From Candidatus Melainabacteria bacterium GWA2_34_9 (lineage in GTDB: Bacteria; Cyanobacteriota; Vampirovibrionia; Gastranaerophilales; UBA9971): 22,268 nucleotides of DNA. Where the stretch lies: assembly GCA_001784535.1 (NCBI GenBank), contig MFRJ01000066.1, forward strand, positions 3,081-25,348. Reading direction: 5' to 3'. Numbering within the stretch: position 1 is the stretch's first letter; the number at the start of each line of letters is the position of its first letter. Below, one piece after another: positions 1 through 6,409 of this stretch. The notes below the pieces were generated by a model. The model did not search any database. It was not told the origin of the DNA and saw nothing but the letters and a program-made list of their open reading frames with translations. Both the position numbers and the translations under genes were made by a program.

Positions 1-1399
1 CAGCTAATATTGGCGTTTCTCCATAAATCCCACCCTGATAATACGCTAACCAGGCGTATAATGGTCCTTTATTTGCAGTCAGAGTAGGGCCGGCTCTTAA
101 TACTCCATAAGTGTCGCCTGTTCCATACACAGCTATACCAACTTGGGAAGAGGCTCCGAGATCAACATATTTTCCAAGTTTATAAAGAGGGGCATTATTA
201 TATAAATTTCCCTGTACCTGATATCTTCCTGTACTCCAGCGATGGTCAGTCTGTATAAAAGCTGCACTTGATCTTAAATCAAAATCAAAGTTATTAGCAG
301 AGGCAAGTTTTCTGTTGTCAACAGCTTCAATAATAAATTCGGGTAATTGTCTTCCAAAAAAGCCATTTTCTATATAAGAATTTTTTCCGTATTGAATTTT
401 TGTGTCACGGCTAAAAGGAAGTATCTGTTCGCCTTCTACGACAAATTTTTTCCTCAAGGTAGAATACGCCACTTCTGTTCTGTTTGTATCGGAAGTAAAT
501 CTTGATAATGCTCCTACACCAACTCCGCCTCCATACGTCATAAGAGGAACAACTTTAAGTGTTTTTCCGTTCGGCAAATTAAACAAAGGTCCCCAACCTG
601 CATATCCGCCTAATTCAGGTTTCCGTCCTATTTCAGGAAAATTGGTTTCTACCTGATTTGTATCTTTATTAGTTGTCAAAGTTAAAGATGGAATTTCAGC
701 TAATTTATATTTATTAATTGTTACAGTAGAATTCAATAAAGTTATTATATCTACATCTTTGTCTCTATTAACAATAACTTTTTTAGAATGAATAACATAT
801 TTGTTTTTAAATCCTGATTCGGAATTTTTATCTATCGGTTTTGAAACAATACTGGGATCGGTTATGTACTTTGTTCCTGAAGTAGAAAGAACATAACTCA
901 GGCTTTTATCACTAAAAGTAGCTTTACCTTTAGAAACATCTATATCTTTTTTACTTTCATCTCCTTTTTTGGGATAAATCTTTGCTGTTTTTGAATCAAT
1001 TTTTATTTGACTTATTACTGTATTAGGATGGTCAATAAGCACAGAATCCTGTGTAAGATCTACCCTTGCAAAATCGCCGTTAATTACATTTTTTCTGTTA
1101 ATTATTTTAACGTTTTTTTCGGCTATAAGTAAGTCGTTTTCTCTGTCATAAATAACTTTATCAGCCTCAAGTGTTGTACTCTGGGCTTCAACATTAATTC
1201 TTACGTTTCCTGTTGCTATAATTTGGTCTTTTTCCTGATAATAATCCATAAAATCACTGGTTATATTAATAACCGCACTTCCTTTTAAAGGCTGTGGGCT
1301 ATTATCATTGGCTTTTGTTTTTTCTTTAGCAGAAGAGCTGCCGATACAAGAAAAACCAATTATAAAAAAGATTATTAATATTAAAAACTTTTTAAACAA
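1..1399 (-). CDS. lptD: LptD/OstA-like outer-membrane LPS assembly protein, 5' part (gene runs off the left edge)
   Basis: The reading frame is open from the window edge up to a TTG at 1397-1399, giving about 466 residues of the N-terminal part. It begins with Lys-Lys and a long hydrophobic stretch (FLILIIFFIIGF) ending in SSSA, a plausible signal peptide. An OstA/LptA-like beta-jellyroll segment follows, with the typical pattern 'DFMDYYQEKDQIIATGNV' and 'LEADKVIYDRENDLLIAEKN'. The remainder is rich in alternating Tyr/Gly/Thr strands (for example 'YGGGVGVGALSRFTSDTNRT'), as expected for the LptD barrel. In the family, LptD with LptE inserts lipopolysaccharide into the outer leaflet of the outer membrane. 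The start is a TTG with GAGGA 12 bases upstream; a stop lies in frame at 1409-1411, so no longer start exists. The C-terminal barrel is outside the window. A generic OstA-domain barrel protein is the alternative. Confidence 0.75.
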   Translation of the reverse strand, partial: MFKKFLILIIFFIIGFSCIGSSSAKEKTKANDNSPQPLKGSAVINITSDFMDYYQEKDQIIATGNVRINVEAQSTTLEADKVIYDRENDLLIAEKNVKIINRKNVINGDFARVDLTQDSVLIDHPNTVISQIKIDSKTAKIYPKKGDESKKDIDVSKGKATFSDKSLSYVLSTSGTKYITDPSIVSKPIDKNSESGFKNKYVIHSKKVIVNRDKDVDIITLLNSTVTINKYKLAEIPSLTLTTNKDTNQVETNFPEIGRKPELGGYAGWGPLFNLPNGKTLKVVPLMTYGGGVGVGALSRFTSDTNRTEVAYSTLRKKFVVEGEQILPFSRDTKIQYGKNSYIENGFFGRQLPEFIIEAVDNRKLASANNFDFDLRSSAAFIQTDHRWSTGRYQVQGNLYNNAPLYKLGKYVDLGASSQVGIAVYGTGDTYGVLRAGPTLTANKGPLYAWLAYYQGGIYGETPILA

Positions 1400-1490
1400 A
1401 TTATATGTTTATCCTCGTGATTATATTTATGTCTATTAAAATATAGTCATGGGGAAAATGCCACATAATTTTTTATAATTTTACTCAATT

Positions 1491-1524
1491 ATTAAGTATT
1501 ATACACATATGCATAATACTTAAT
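1491..1524. terminator. Perfect 12-bp inverted repeat between lptD-like gene and SemiSWEET gene
   Basis: Arms ATTAAGTATTAT (1491-1502) and ATAATACTTAAT (1513-1524) are exactly complementary around a 10-base loop, ACACATATGC. It sits just downstream of the SemiSWEET stop and about 90 bases upstream of the lptD-like start, both on the minus strand. It lacks a clear U-run on the minus strand, so it may be a weak terminator, a processing hairpin, or an operator for the lptD-like gene. Confidence 0.4.
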
Positions 1525-1534
1525 TTTGTATTTA

Positions 1535-1795
1535 TTATCTGTATTTAAGTTTATAGCCGATTATAGTTCCATTCATAAGAATGCTTGCAAAGTTTGCAAT
1601 TATCACGGGAGGCGATTTAATCAGGATTCCGTAAATTAGCCAGCAAGTAACACCTGCCAAAAACATTGCAAACATCTCAAAAGATATATCATTTACTGAC
1701 TTTGTTTTAATAATTTTAACCAGTTGAGGAATAAAACCACAGGTTGTAAGTATTGCTGCAATAAAACCTAAAATATCAATAATAGTTGTGTTCAT
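1535..1795 (-). CDS. SemiSWEET-type sugar transporter (PQ-loop/MtN3 family)
   Basis: The 86-residue protein has three predicted transmembrane helices (about 7-24, 42-60 and 64-81), the size and layout of a bacterial SemiSWEET half-transporter. The Pro-Gln motif closes helix 1 (FIPQ, P23-Q24), W52 and the YG pair follow in helix 2, and Asn residues of helix 3 (N68, N75) lie where the family places its sugar-contacting Asn. Family members work as homodimers in the cytoplasmic membrane and let sugars cross by facilitated diffusion. The substrate cannot be read from the sequence. The start is an ATG with only a weak purine-rich ribosome binding site. It stands alone, separated from the upstream small gene by a terminator. 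Confidence 0.85.
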   Translation of the reverse strand: MNTTIIDILGFIAAILTTCGFIPQLVKIIKTKSVNDISFEMFAMFLAGVTCWLIYGILIKSPPVIIANFASILMNGTIIGYKLKYR

Positions 1796-1883
1796 GATTT
1801 CTATTTTTTAAATTAATGGAATATTAATAATATTATACATTTTTAAAAACTTTTTACATTTATCGTTTATTTTTTGAAAACGA

Positions 1884-1915
1884 AAAAACCTCTCAAAATA
1901 TTTTGAGAGGTTTTT
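1884..1915. terminator. Bidirectional intrinsic terminator
   Basis: A perfect 32-base palindrome with core CCTCTCAAAA/TTTTGAGAGG (1889-1910), flanked by five A on the left and five T on the right, so it ends in a U-run on either strand. It lies just after the 40-residue basic protein gene, and most likely terminates the zinc-ribbon/basic-protein transcript on the minus strand. Confidence 0.85.
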
Positions 1916-1963
1916 CAAAATTGAAAATTTCAACAATTTACCTAAATATATAAAATTTGGTTA

Positions 1964-2086
1964 TTAAGTTTCACTACTAGAGGATCTTCTACTTCCAAAT
2001 CTGGTATTTTTGGTTCTTTTTTTGAATTTTTCAGCGTTTGCTTTGTTGCGTTCTGCTTTTTCTTTTTTCTGATTATTTTTAGCCAA
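1964..2086 (-). CDS. Small basic Lys/Arg-rich protein, 40 residues, TTG start
   Basis: Short reading frame, not recognised as a known family. It starts at TTG (2084-2086) with AAAGGA at 2095-2100, eight bases upstream, and ends in two consecutive TAA codons. The product begins AKNNQKKEKAERNKANAEKF and continues KKRTKNTRFGSRR before a Ser-rich tail (SSSSET). It is strongly basic and likely disordered, as expected of a small nucleic-acid- or ribosome-binding protein, though that role is only inferred. An in-frame TAG at 2102-2104 limits upstream extension. It lies downstream of the zinc-ribbon protein gene and a GC-rich structured element, and upstream of a strong terminator, so the three probably share a transcript. 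The clear ribosome binding site and coding-like composition make it credible despite its size. Confidence 0.6.
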   Translation of the reverse strand: MAKNNQKKEKAERNKANAEKFKKRTKNTRFGSRRSSSSET

Positions 2087-2107
2087 AGTTTTTATCCTTT
2101 TCTAGAA

Positions 2108-2165
2108 TGAGTTCAACCCTGCAACGCCGCCGCCTTTGCGTCACCGTTTCGGGTTTTTACTCCCA
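2108..2165 (-). ncRNA. GC-rich structured leader element with ACGCAAAG core (riboswitch-like or attenuator candidate)
   Basis: Read on the minus strand, this intergenic stretch is far richer in GC than its surroundings and folds into one long imperfect hairpin. The pairings are GAGT/ACTC at the base, then AACCC/GGGTT, AACG/CGTT and CGC/GCG, separated by small internal loops. It contains the string GACGCAAAGGC, which recalls the conserved GACGCAAAGCC of class I cyclic-di-GMP (GEMM) riboswitches. It also has an AAACC before a GAAA-containing mini-hairpin and a GGGTT at the 3' side. At about 58 bases it is shorter than known GEMM aptamers and lacks their second long hairpin. It sits between the zinc-ribbon gene stop (2172) and the ribosome binding site of the basic-protein gene (2095-2100), a position suited to cis-regulation. 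Confidence 0.4.
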
Positions 2166-2171
2166 ATTTAC

Positions 2172-2492
2172 TTAATAATTACTTCTATAACAATCAGAAC
2201 AGTAAACAGGTCTGTCACTTTTTGGTTCAAAAGGAACAGTTGTTTCTATACCGCAAGCCGCACATACAGCTTTGAATTGAGGTCTAGGACCTCTTCCGCC
2301 GCCGCCACCGCTTCTTCCGCCGCCGCCGCCTCTGGTGTCATTCATTTTTCTGTTAGCTCTGCAAACAGGACATCTTTTGGGGGTGGAATATCTTTTTTGT
2401 TGATAAAATTCTTGATCTTCGCCACTGAAGATAAAGCCTTGACCACATTCTACACATTGTAATTCTTGGTCTTCGAAGTTTTGCTTGAACAT
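2172..2492 (-). CDS. Zinc-ribbon protein with central RGG-like glycine-rich linker
   Basis: The 106-residue protein has two probable zinc-binding modules. The N-terminal one (about residues 1-50) has CVEC and CPVC pairs, in the arrangement of the bacterial 'probable zinc-ribbon' family found in Cyanobacteria and Chloroflexi. The C-terminal one (about 75-106) has CAAC and CSDC pairs. The linker is Gly/Arg-rich (TRGGGGGRSGGGGGRG), like eukaryotic-style RGG boxes and cyanobacterial RNA-binding proteins. An RNA- or DNA-binding role is therefore plausible but inferred. The ATG is preceded by AAGGAAAGAG. A structured RNA element and a 40-residue basic protein follow on the same strand before a strong terminator. 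No membrane segment or signal peptide is present. The Gly codons make a locally GC-rich tract, which also produces spurious open frames on the opposite strand. Confidence 0.75.
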   Translation of the reverse strand: MFKQNFEDQELQCVECGQGFIFSGEDQEFYQQKRYSTPKRCPVCRANRKMNDTRGGGGGRSGGGGGRGPRPQFKAVCAACGIETTVPFEPKSDRPVYCSDCYRSNY

Positions 2493-2667
2493 TTTGATTC
2501 TCTTTCCTTAAAGTTAAAATATTTTTTACCAGTTCTATTATTAACCATGTATAAAAGAAAGTAAAATCAAACTTATTTCACTAATAAATTTTTAACATTT
2601 TTTTTATCATTAATTTCAGTCTAAGAGTTCCTCCTGTCTAAAAAAAGAGCATTTCCGTAAAATATAC

Positions 2668-2691
2668 AATTGTAACATTTTCGTTACAATT
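2668..2691. promoter_or_regulatory. Palindromic operator candidate upstream of the malic enzyme gene
   Basis: Perfect 9-bp arms AATTGTAAC (2668-2676) and GTTACAATT (2683-2691) flank a six-base spacer, about 40 bases before the first possible malic enzyme start. A possible -10 element TATATT lies at 2714-2719, which would place the site over the -35 region, a usual position for a repressor. No T-run follows directly, so it is more likely a protein-binding site than a terminator. The spacing does not match CRP (TGTGA-N6-TCACA) or NtcA (GTA-N8-TAC). Confidence 0.45.
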
Positions 2692-2730
2692 CTAAATATT
2701 TTTTATTTATCCTGTATATTCTTTCACTAA

Positions 2731-4506
2731 TTGCAACCAAATTTTGTAAAAGTAAATAATCTTGGTAAAATAACAAAGTTGACATTGGAGGGAGAAACAA
2801 TACGGCAGATGGATTTAGCTTTAAGGAAAAAACATCAGGGATTCTGGGAAATTTTACCTAAAATTGTCATAAAAGATTCTTATTCACTGAGCCTTGTATA
2901 CACACCAGGTGTAGGCAAAGTGAGTACGGAAATTGCGGAAAACCCTGAGAAATCTTTTGAATTGACCAACAGAGCTAATTCAATTGCTGTTCTTTCTGAT
3001 AATTCAGGCAAAGGTTCTCTTTCAAAAATTCCTTTACTTGAAATAAAAGCTGTTCTTTACAATAAATTTGCAGGAATTGATGCTTATCCATTGGTTTTAG
3101 AAACTTCTGACGCTGTAGAAATCGCTGAAATAATAATAAATCTTGCGCCTACTTTTGCAGGTTTTGTTTTAACTGGATTTTATGAAGAAAAAGAAGCTCA
3201 AATCAATGAATTACTGGCAAAAGAAAATTTTAATTTGCCTATCCTATTTGATTCTAATGATGATAAAAAAACAGCCATGCTTTTAAGATCATTAATAGGC
3301 GAAAAAACGATTGAATCAACTGAATTGCCCGACGAGAAGGAAAACCTATCACTTGGGGAAAAATCCGTCAAGCTCCACAAAAAAGCAAGAGGTGTTATTA
3401 AAACCAATTGCAAAATAGATATTGATAATTTTACTGACAAAACCGCAAAAACTTCGGAAGAAATATACAATAATCCTGATGCAGCTTATGAATTAACGCC
3501 GAAAGAAAATCTGGTAGCTGTTATAAGTGATGGCTCTGCGGTGCTTGGATTAGGTAATATCGGCGCAGAAGCAGCAATGCCTGTAATGGAAGGAAAATCA
3601 GTTCTTTTCAAAACACTGGGCGGTGTTGATGCCATGCCAATTTGTCTAAAAACTCAAAATACAGAAGAATTAATAAATATTATAAGTAAAATAAGTCCTA
3701 TTTTCGGCGGAATAAACCTTGAAGATATTTCCGCGCCACGATGTTTTGAAATTGAAAAAGCTTTGATTGAAAAGCTTGATATTCCTGTTTTTCATGATGA
3801 TCAGCATGGAACAGCTGTTGTGGTTCTTGCAGGGTTCATAAATGCTCTTAAGCTTACAGGGAAAAACGTTGAAAAAATTAAAGTTGTAGTAAACGGTGCG
3901 GGTGCAGGAGCAACATCTGTTTCAAAGCTTTTATTAAACTATGGTGTTAAAAATCTTATTCTTTGCGACAGAACAGGCTCTATTTTTAATGGAAGAACCG
4001 AAGGCATAAATCCTTTTAAGCAGGAGATGGCTGAAATCACCAATCCTGATAAAGAAAAAGGGCAGCTAAAAGATGTTATAAAAAACGCTGACTTCTTTAT
4101 AGGGCTTTCGGCGGCAAATGTTGTAAATCAGGAAATGGTAAAATCAATGGCGAAAAAAGCCGTTATTTTTGCTCTTGCAAACCCTGTTCCCGAAATAATG
4201 CCAGAAGATGCCCTTGAAGCAGGTGTTTTTATTGTTGCAACAGGACGATCAGACTATAAAAACCAGGTAAATAATTCTCTTGCATTTCCCGGAATATTCA
4301 GAGGAGCTCTGGATGTTAGGGCACAAAGAATTACGGATGAAATGAAAATAAGTGCAGCTCATGCCATATCAAATTTGATTACAGAAAACGAGCTTAATCC
4401 TGAATATATAATTCCGCATGCTCTGGATTTGAGAGTACCTCCTTCTGTAGCAAAAGCAGTCGCAGAAACTGCCTTGAAAACAGGCATTGCAAGAATTAAA
4501 ATATAA
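2731..4506 (+). CDS. Malic enzyme with tandem, complementarily degenerate malic domains
   Basis: Malic enzymes oxidatively decarboxylate malate to pyruvate with NAD(P) and a divalent metal. The C-terminal part (about residues 213-591) closely follows the Bacillus YtsJ/MaeA type: AVISDGSAVLGLGNIG (263-278), MEGKSVLFK with catalytic Lys289, NLEDI (329-333), FHDDQHGTA (354-362) and the Rossmann motif GAGAGATS. However, the expected catalytic Tyr motif (YTPGV/YSPGV) before this domain is replaced by DNFTDKTAKTSEEI. Residues 30-188 form a second, diverged malic domain. It keeps VYTPGV (Tyr57) and EIKAVLYNKFAGID (Lys106) but has lost the metal ligands. At 591 residues the protein is about 180 longer than usual. 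The frame opens at TTG 2731 right after an in-frame stop, without a good ribosome binding site. ATG at 2809 (Met27), with GGAGGGAG at 2787-2794, aligns better with the family start and may be correct. Confidence 0.88.
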   Translation: MQPNFVKVNNLGKITKLTLEGETIRQMDLALRKKHQGFWEILPKIVIKDSYSLSLVYTPGVGKVSTEIAENPEKSFELTNRANSIAVLSDNSGKGSLSKIPLLEIKAVLYNKFAGIDAYPLVLETSDAVEIAEIIINLAPTFAGFVLTGFYEEKEAQINELLAKENFNLPILFDSNDDKKTAMLLRSLIGEKTIESTELPDEKENLSLGEKSVKLHKKARGVIKTNCKIDIDNFTDKTAKTSEEIYNNPDAAYELTPKENLVAVISDGSAVLGLGNIGAEAAMPVMEGKSVLFKTLGGVDAMPICLKTQNTEELINIISKISPIFGGINLEDISAPRCFEIEKALIEKLDIPVFHDDQHGTAVVVLAGFINALKLTGKNVEKIKVVVNGAGAGATSVSKLLLNYGVKNLILCDRTGSIFNGRTEGINPFKQEMAEITNPDKEKGQLKDVIKNADFFIGLSAANVVNQEMVKSMAKKAVIFALANPVPEIMPEDALEAGVFIVATGRSDYKNQVNNSLAFPGIFRGALDVRAQRITDEMKISAAHAISNLITENELNPEYIIPHALDLRVPPSVAKAVAETALKTGIARIKI

Positions 4507-4578
4507 AAAATTCATTCATTACTTCAAACAGATGAGATTATTAAAAAATCCTAAGAAATGTTAAAGTTTCTTAACAAT

Positions 4579-4631
4579 ATACCGATTATACAATTACAGC
4601 CTGTGTTCTGAGAATTTTCAAGGATCGGTAT
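4579..4631. promoter_or_regulatory. Inverted repeat in the leader of the STAS-like gene
   Basis: ATACCGAT (4579-4586) and ATCGGTAT (4624-4631) are perfect 8-bp arms around 37 bases. The right arm lies directly beside AAGGA (4620-4624), the likely ribosome binding site of the STAS-like gene, so pairing could affect access to it. A second small hairpin, TAAGAAA/TTTCTTA (4552-4558 and 4567-4573), lies just upstream after the malic enzyme gene and has no U-run. Function is not established. Confidence 0.3.
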
Positions 4632-4639
4632 AAAAATCT

Positions 4640-4978
4640 ATGAATTTATGCTTGACTAACTTAAAGAAAAATATATCTCTGCTTAAACCTGTCAAATCAG
4701 GAAACAGAGATATTAATTGTCTTATTGCCCAGATTAAGCTGCTTATTTCTGAAAGTCTTGATAAGAATATTATTCTTGATCTTACAGAAATAAATTTCCT
4801 TGATTGTATTAAAGTAAGCGCAATTATCGGCACATATCATTTTCTGGATTTAAACAATAAAAAAATATACATAATCGTTGGAAATAAAGAAGTTAAGGAC
4901 TCTATCAAAACACTTAGTTTTGATAATATTGAAATAATATACAGCCGTAATAATATTGCTCTTGAAAGCATCGCGTAA
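4640..4978 (+). CDS. STAS-domain-like protein lacking the phosphorylatable serine
   Basis: The 112-residue protein has the beta-alpha pattern of a STAS (anti-sigma-factor antagonist) domain. A hydrophobic strand IILDLTEINFLD (44-55) is followed by a helix and the strand KKIYIIVG (74-81), then a last helix and IEIIYS (97-102). In classical antagonists the loop after 'FID' is S-S-G, with Ser phosphorylated by the partner kinase. Here it reads DCIK (55-58), so switching by Ser phosphorylation seems impossible. The protein may be a constitutive partner, a structural STAS module, or only a fold analogue. It lies about 130 bases after the malic enzyme gene and ends before a strong intrinsic terminator. 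No anti-sigma kinase is visible in the window. The assignment rests on pattern recognition only. Confidence 0.5.
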   Translation: MNLCLTNLKKNISLLKPVKSGNRDINCLIAQIKLLISESLDKNIILDLTEINFLDCIKVSAIIGTYHFLDLNNKKIYIIVGNKEVKDSIKTLSFDNIEIIYSRNNIALESIA

Positions 4979-5001
4979 TAAAAAACATTTAAAATAAAAC
5001 A

Positions 5002-5030
5002 TGCAAAGACAAAATCTTTGCAGTTTTTTA
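5002..5030 (+). terminator. Intrinsic terminator after the STAS-like gene
   Basis: TGCAAAGA (5002-5009), loop CAAAA, TCTTTGCA (5015-5022), followed by G and a T-run (5024-5029). It lies 24 bases after the stop of the STAS-like gene. Confidence 0.9.
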
Positions 5031-5450
5031 TTTATAAACAAAATTTAAAAAATATTTTTAAAATTAAAACCCTTGTAGATACTAAAGATTCCCTGATTCT
5101 TAAAAAAATTCTAAAATTGTTTTTATAAAAATAGCAATTTTTTAAAACTTCATGTTTTTATATTAGTACAAGGGGTGAACAACAAGGGTAAAACAAAAAG
5201 GGTTATAAACAAGGGGGATAAAAAGTTTTTACATCAATTAGATTAATTCCTGGTTTAAAATAATTTTTACTTGGGGATTACGGGGGAAAGAGTAACAAAG
5301 TTTTTCAAAATCATCAAATTTTAAACATTAACCATTAAAAACAGGTTAGTTATTATTTTTATACAAAAAAACGAAGTTCAAATGCTAATTTCGGGGGAAT
5401 TTTAGCATACTTAATATAAAACAAATGGGGAAAAAGAGGAGAGGTAGATT
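5031..5450 (+). promoter_or_regulatory. 420-base A-rich non-coding leader with recurrent G-tracts
   Basis: No credible reading frame is present. After an AT-rich first 130 bases, the plus strand carries G-runs at 5172-5175, 5186-5188, 5200-5202, 5213-5217, 5273-5276, 5282-5286, 5393-5397 and 5427-5430, set in A-rich sequence with recurring AACAAGGG-like phrases and no matching C-runs. A hairpin ATGCTAA (5382-5388)/TTAGCAT (5402-5408) presents one G-run in its loop. The last run lies just before the ribosome binding site (GAGGAGAGG) of the downstream gene. The stretch is probably the promoter and long 5' leader of the Ser/His-rich protein gene. Confidence 0.45.
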
Positions 5451-6257
5451 ATGACAACGATTACAAGAATTAATTCCAATTATAGCTCAGGGGGAGGCGC
5501 TTATTATGGATATACCCCGCAAAGGCAAACATTCAACAGCGTTTCTATCTGGGGAAATACTTCATTCGGATCAAATTATAATTATGTCGGAGCAAATAAC
5601 GGAATATATGGTGTTAGTTATGCCAGACCAGGCTCTTCTTTTGTACCGATGAATCAAGTAATGACAGCTCCTTTTGGTGCAAACGCTGATTTATTAGGAA
5701 CGGAATATCGTAATCCATTTGCATCATCAAGTTTCAGCTCAACATCAGTTTTTTCAAGCGGATATCCAGAAAGACATTCACGTGGACACTCTGATATTTC
5801 TCACAGAAGATCATCAACTATAGATGGACATGATTCACATCGTTCCCATAGTTCCCATGATTCTCGCAGAAATTTCTTATCCTTAACAGGAGAGCATTCC
5901 AATCACCATTCAGGTCATCGTTCTAACAACATTTTTAGAAATCATGCGGGTTCACATCATTCAAACGACATAAGCATAAAAAGAACAAGCACGAGAACCG
6001 GCACTTTCGGCAGTCAAACAACAAGCAATCGTTCAACAAGCATACATACTCCGTCTGTTGACTTCAACACCAGAGATATAAAATCCGGTAACAGCAGCAT
6101 CAGCAGAACAAATGTTTCAGGGCATGTAGACGGATATAGACAAACAAATCAGCATATTGTTACTCCTACATCTGACTTAAACAAAACACGTCAGGTTATA
6201 GATACACCAACTGAAAGAATTACAAGAACAAGAACACAAGGAACCATTTGGGTATAA
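5451..6257 (+). CDS. Low-complexity Ser/His/Asn/Thr/Arg-rich protein of unknown function
   Basis: The 268-residue product matches no family I recognise. It has no signal peptide and no membrane segment. The first about 100 residues are Gly/Tyr/Asn/Ser/Phe-rich (YSSGGGAYYGYTPQRQ, FGSNYNYVGANNG), resembling prion-like low-complexity sequence. Residues about 105-175 are dense in His, Ser and Arg (RHSRGHSDISHRRSS, HDSHRSHSSHDSRRN, HSNHHSGHRSNN). The tail is Ser/Thr/Arg-rich and ends TRTRTQGTIWV. Few hydrophobic residues occur, so the chain is probably disordered; His clusters could bind metal or respond to pH, but this is inference. The ATG has a strong ribosome binding site (AGAGGAGAGG). It is a single-gene unit between a long G-tract leader and a structured 3' region with its own terminator. 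The frame is intact over its whole length. Confidence 0.75.
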   Translation: MTTITRINSNYSSGGGAYYGYTPQRQTFNSVSIWGNTSFGSNYNYVGANNGIYGVSYARPGSSFVPMNQVMTAPFGANADLLGTEYRNPFASSSFSSTSVFSSGYPERHSRGHSDISHRRSSTIDGHDSHRSHSSHDSRRNFLSLTGEHSNHHSGHRSNNIFRNHAGSHHSNDISIKRTSTRTGTFGSQTTSNRSTSIHTPSVDFNTRDIKSGNSSISRTNVSGHVDGYRQTNQHIVTPTSDLNKTRQVIDTPTERITRTRTQGTIWV

Positions 6258-6307
6258 AACAAAACTAAATAAAATTTTATAAAAACCCCACACAAACTAC
6301 TTCTCAC

Positions 6308-6398
6308 GAAAGAGTATGTGACAATTAAGGACACATCGGGTAAATAGGGTAAGGGAAAAGTTTATTTTAATCTCCTCAATACCTCACATACCTCTTTC
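6308..6398 (+). ncRNA. Structured 3' UTR or small RNA candidate
   Basis: A long-range stem pairs GAAAGAGTATGTG (6308-6320) with CACATACCTCTTTC (6385-6398), with a single bulged base. A second helix inside it pairs ATTAAGGA with TCCTCAAT with one mismatch. The apical part holds three G-runs (CGGG, AGGG, AGGG). The element lies about 50 bases after the Ser/His-rich gene and 11 bases before an intrinsic terminator, so it is either that gene's 3' UTR or an independent small RNA. It shows no signature I know of 6S, SRP, tmRNA or RNase P RNA. Confidence 0.4.
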
Positions 6399-6409
6399 AC
6401 CTCAAAAAC

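Noticed and set aside
402..656. Open frame on the plus strand
   Set aside because: It lies entirely within the coding sequence of the lptD-like gene on the other strand, whose OstA-domain translation is convincing.
2079..2144. GTG frame on the minus strand coding a 21-residue Arg-rich peptide
   Set aside because: The nearest Shine-Dalgarno-like GGGAG is about 16 bases away, and the DNA is better explained as a base-paired element, so it is mentioned only as an attenuator hypothesis.
2108..2165. Bona fide class I c-di-GMP riboswitch
   Set aside because: The conserved core string is similar, but the element is too short and lacks the second aptamer hairpin, so I do not call the family.
2136..2462. 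Ala/Ser-rich open frame on the plus strand
   Set aside because: It is the complement of the zinc-ribbon gene; the Ala-rich stretch arises from the Gly codons on the opposite strand.
2668..2691. NtcA or CRP binding site
   Set aside because: The half-site distance is wrong: GTA and TAC are 10 bases apart, not 8, and the halves are not TGTGA/TCACA.
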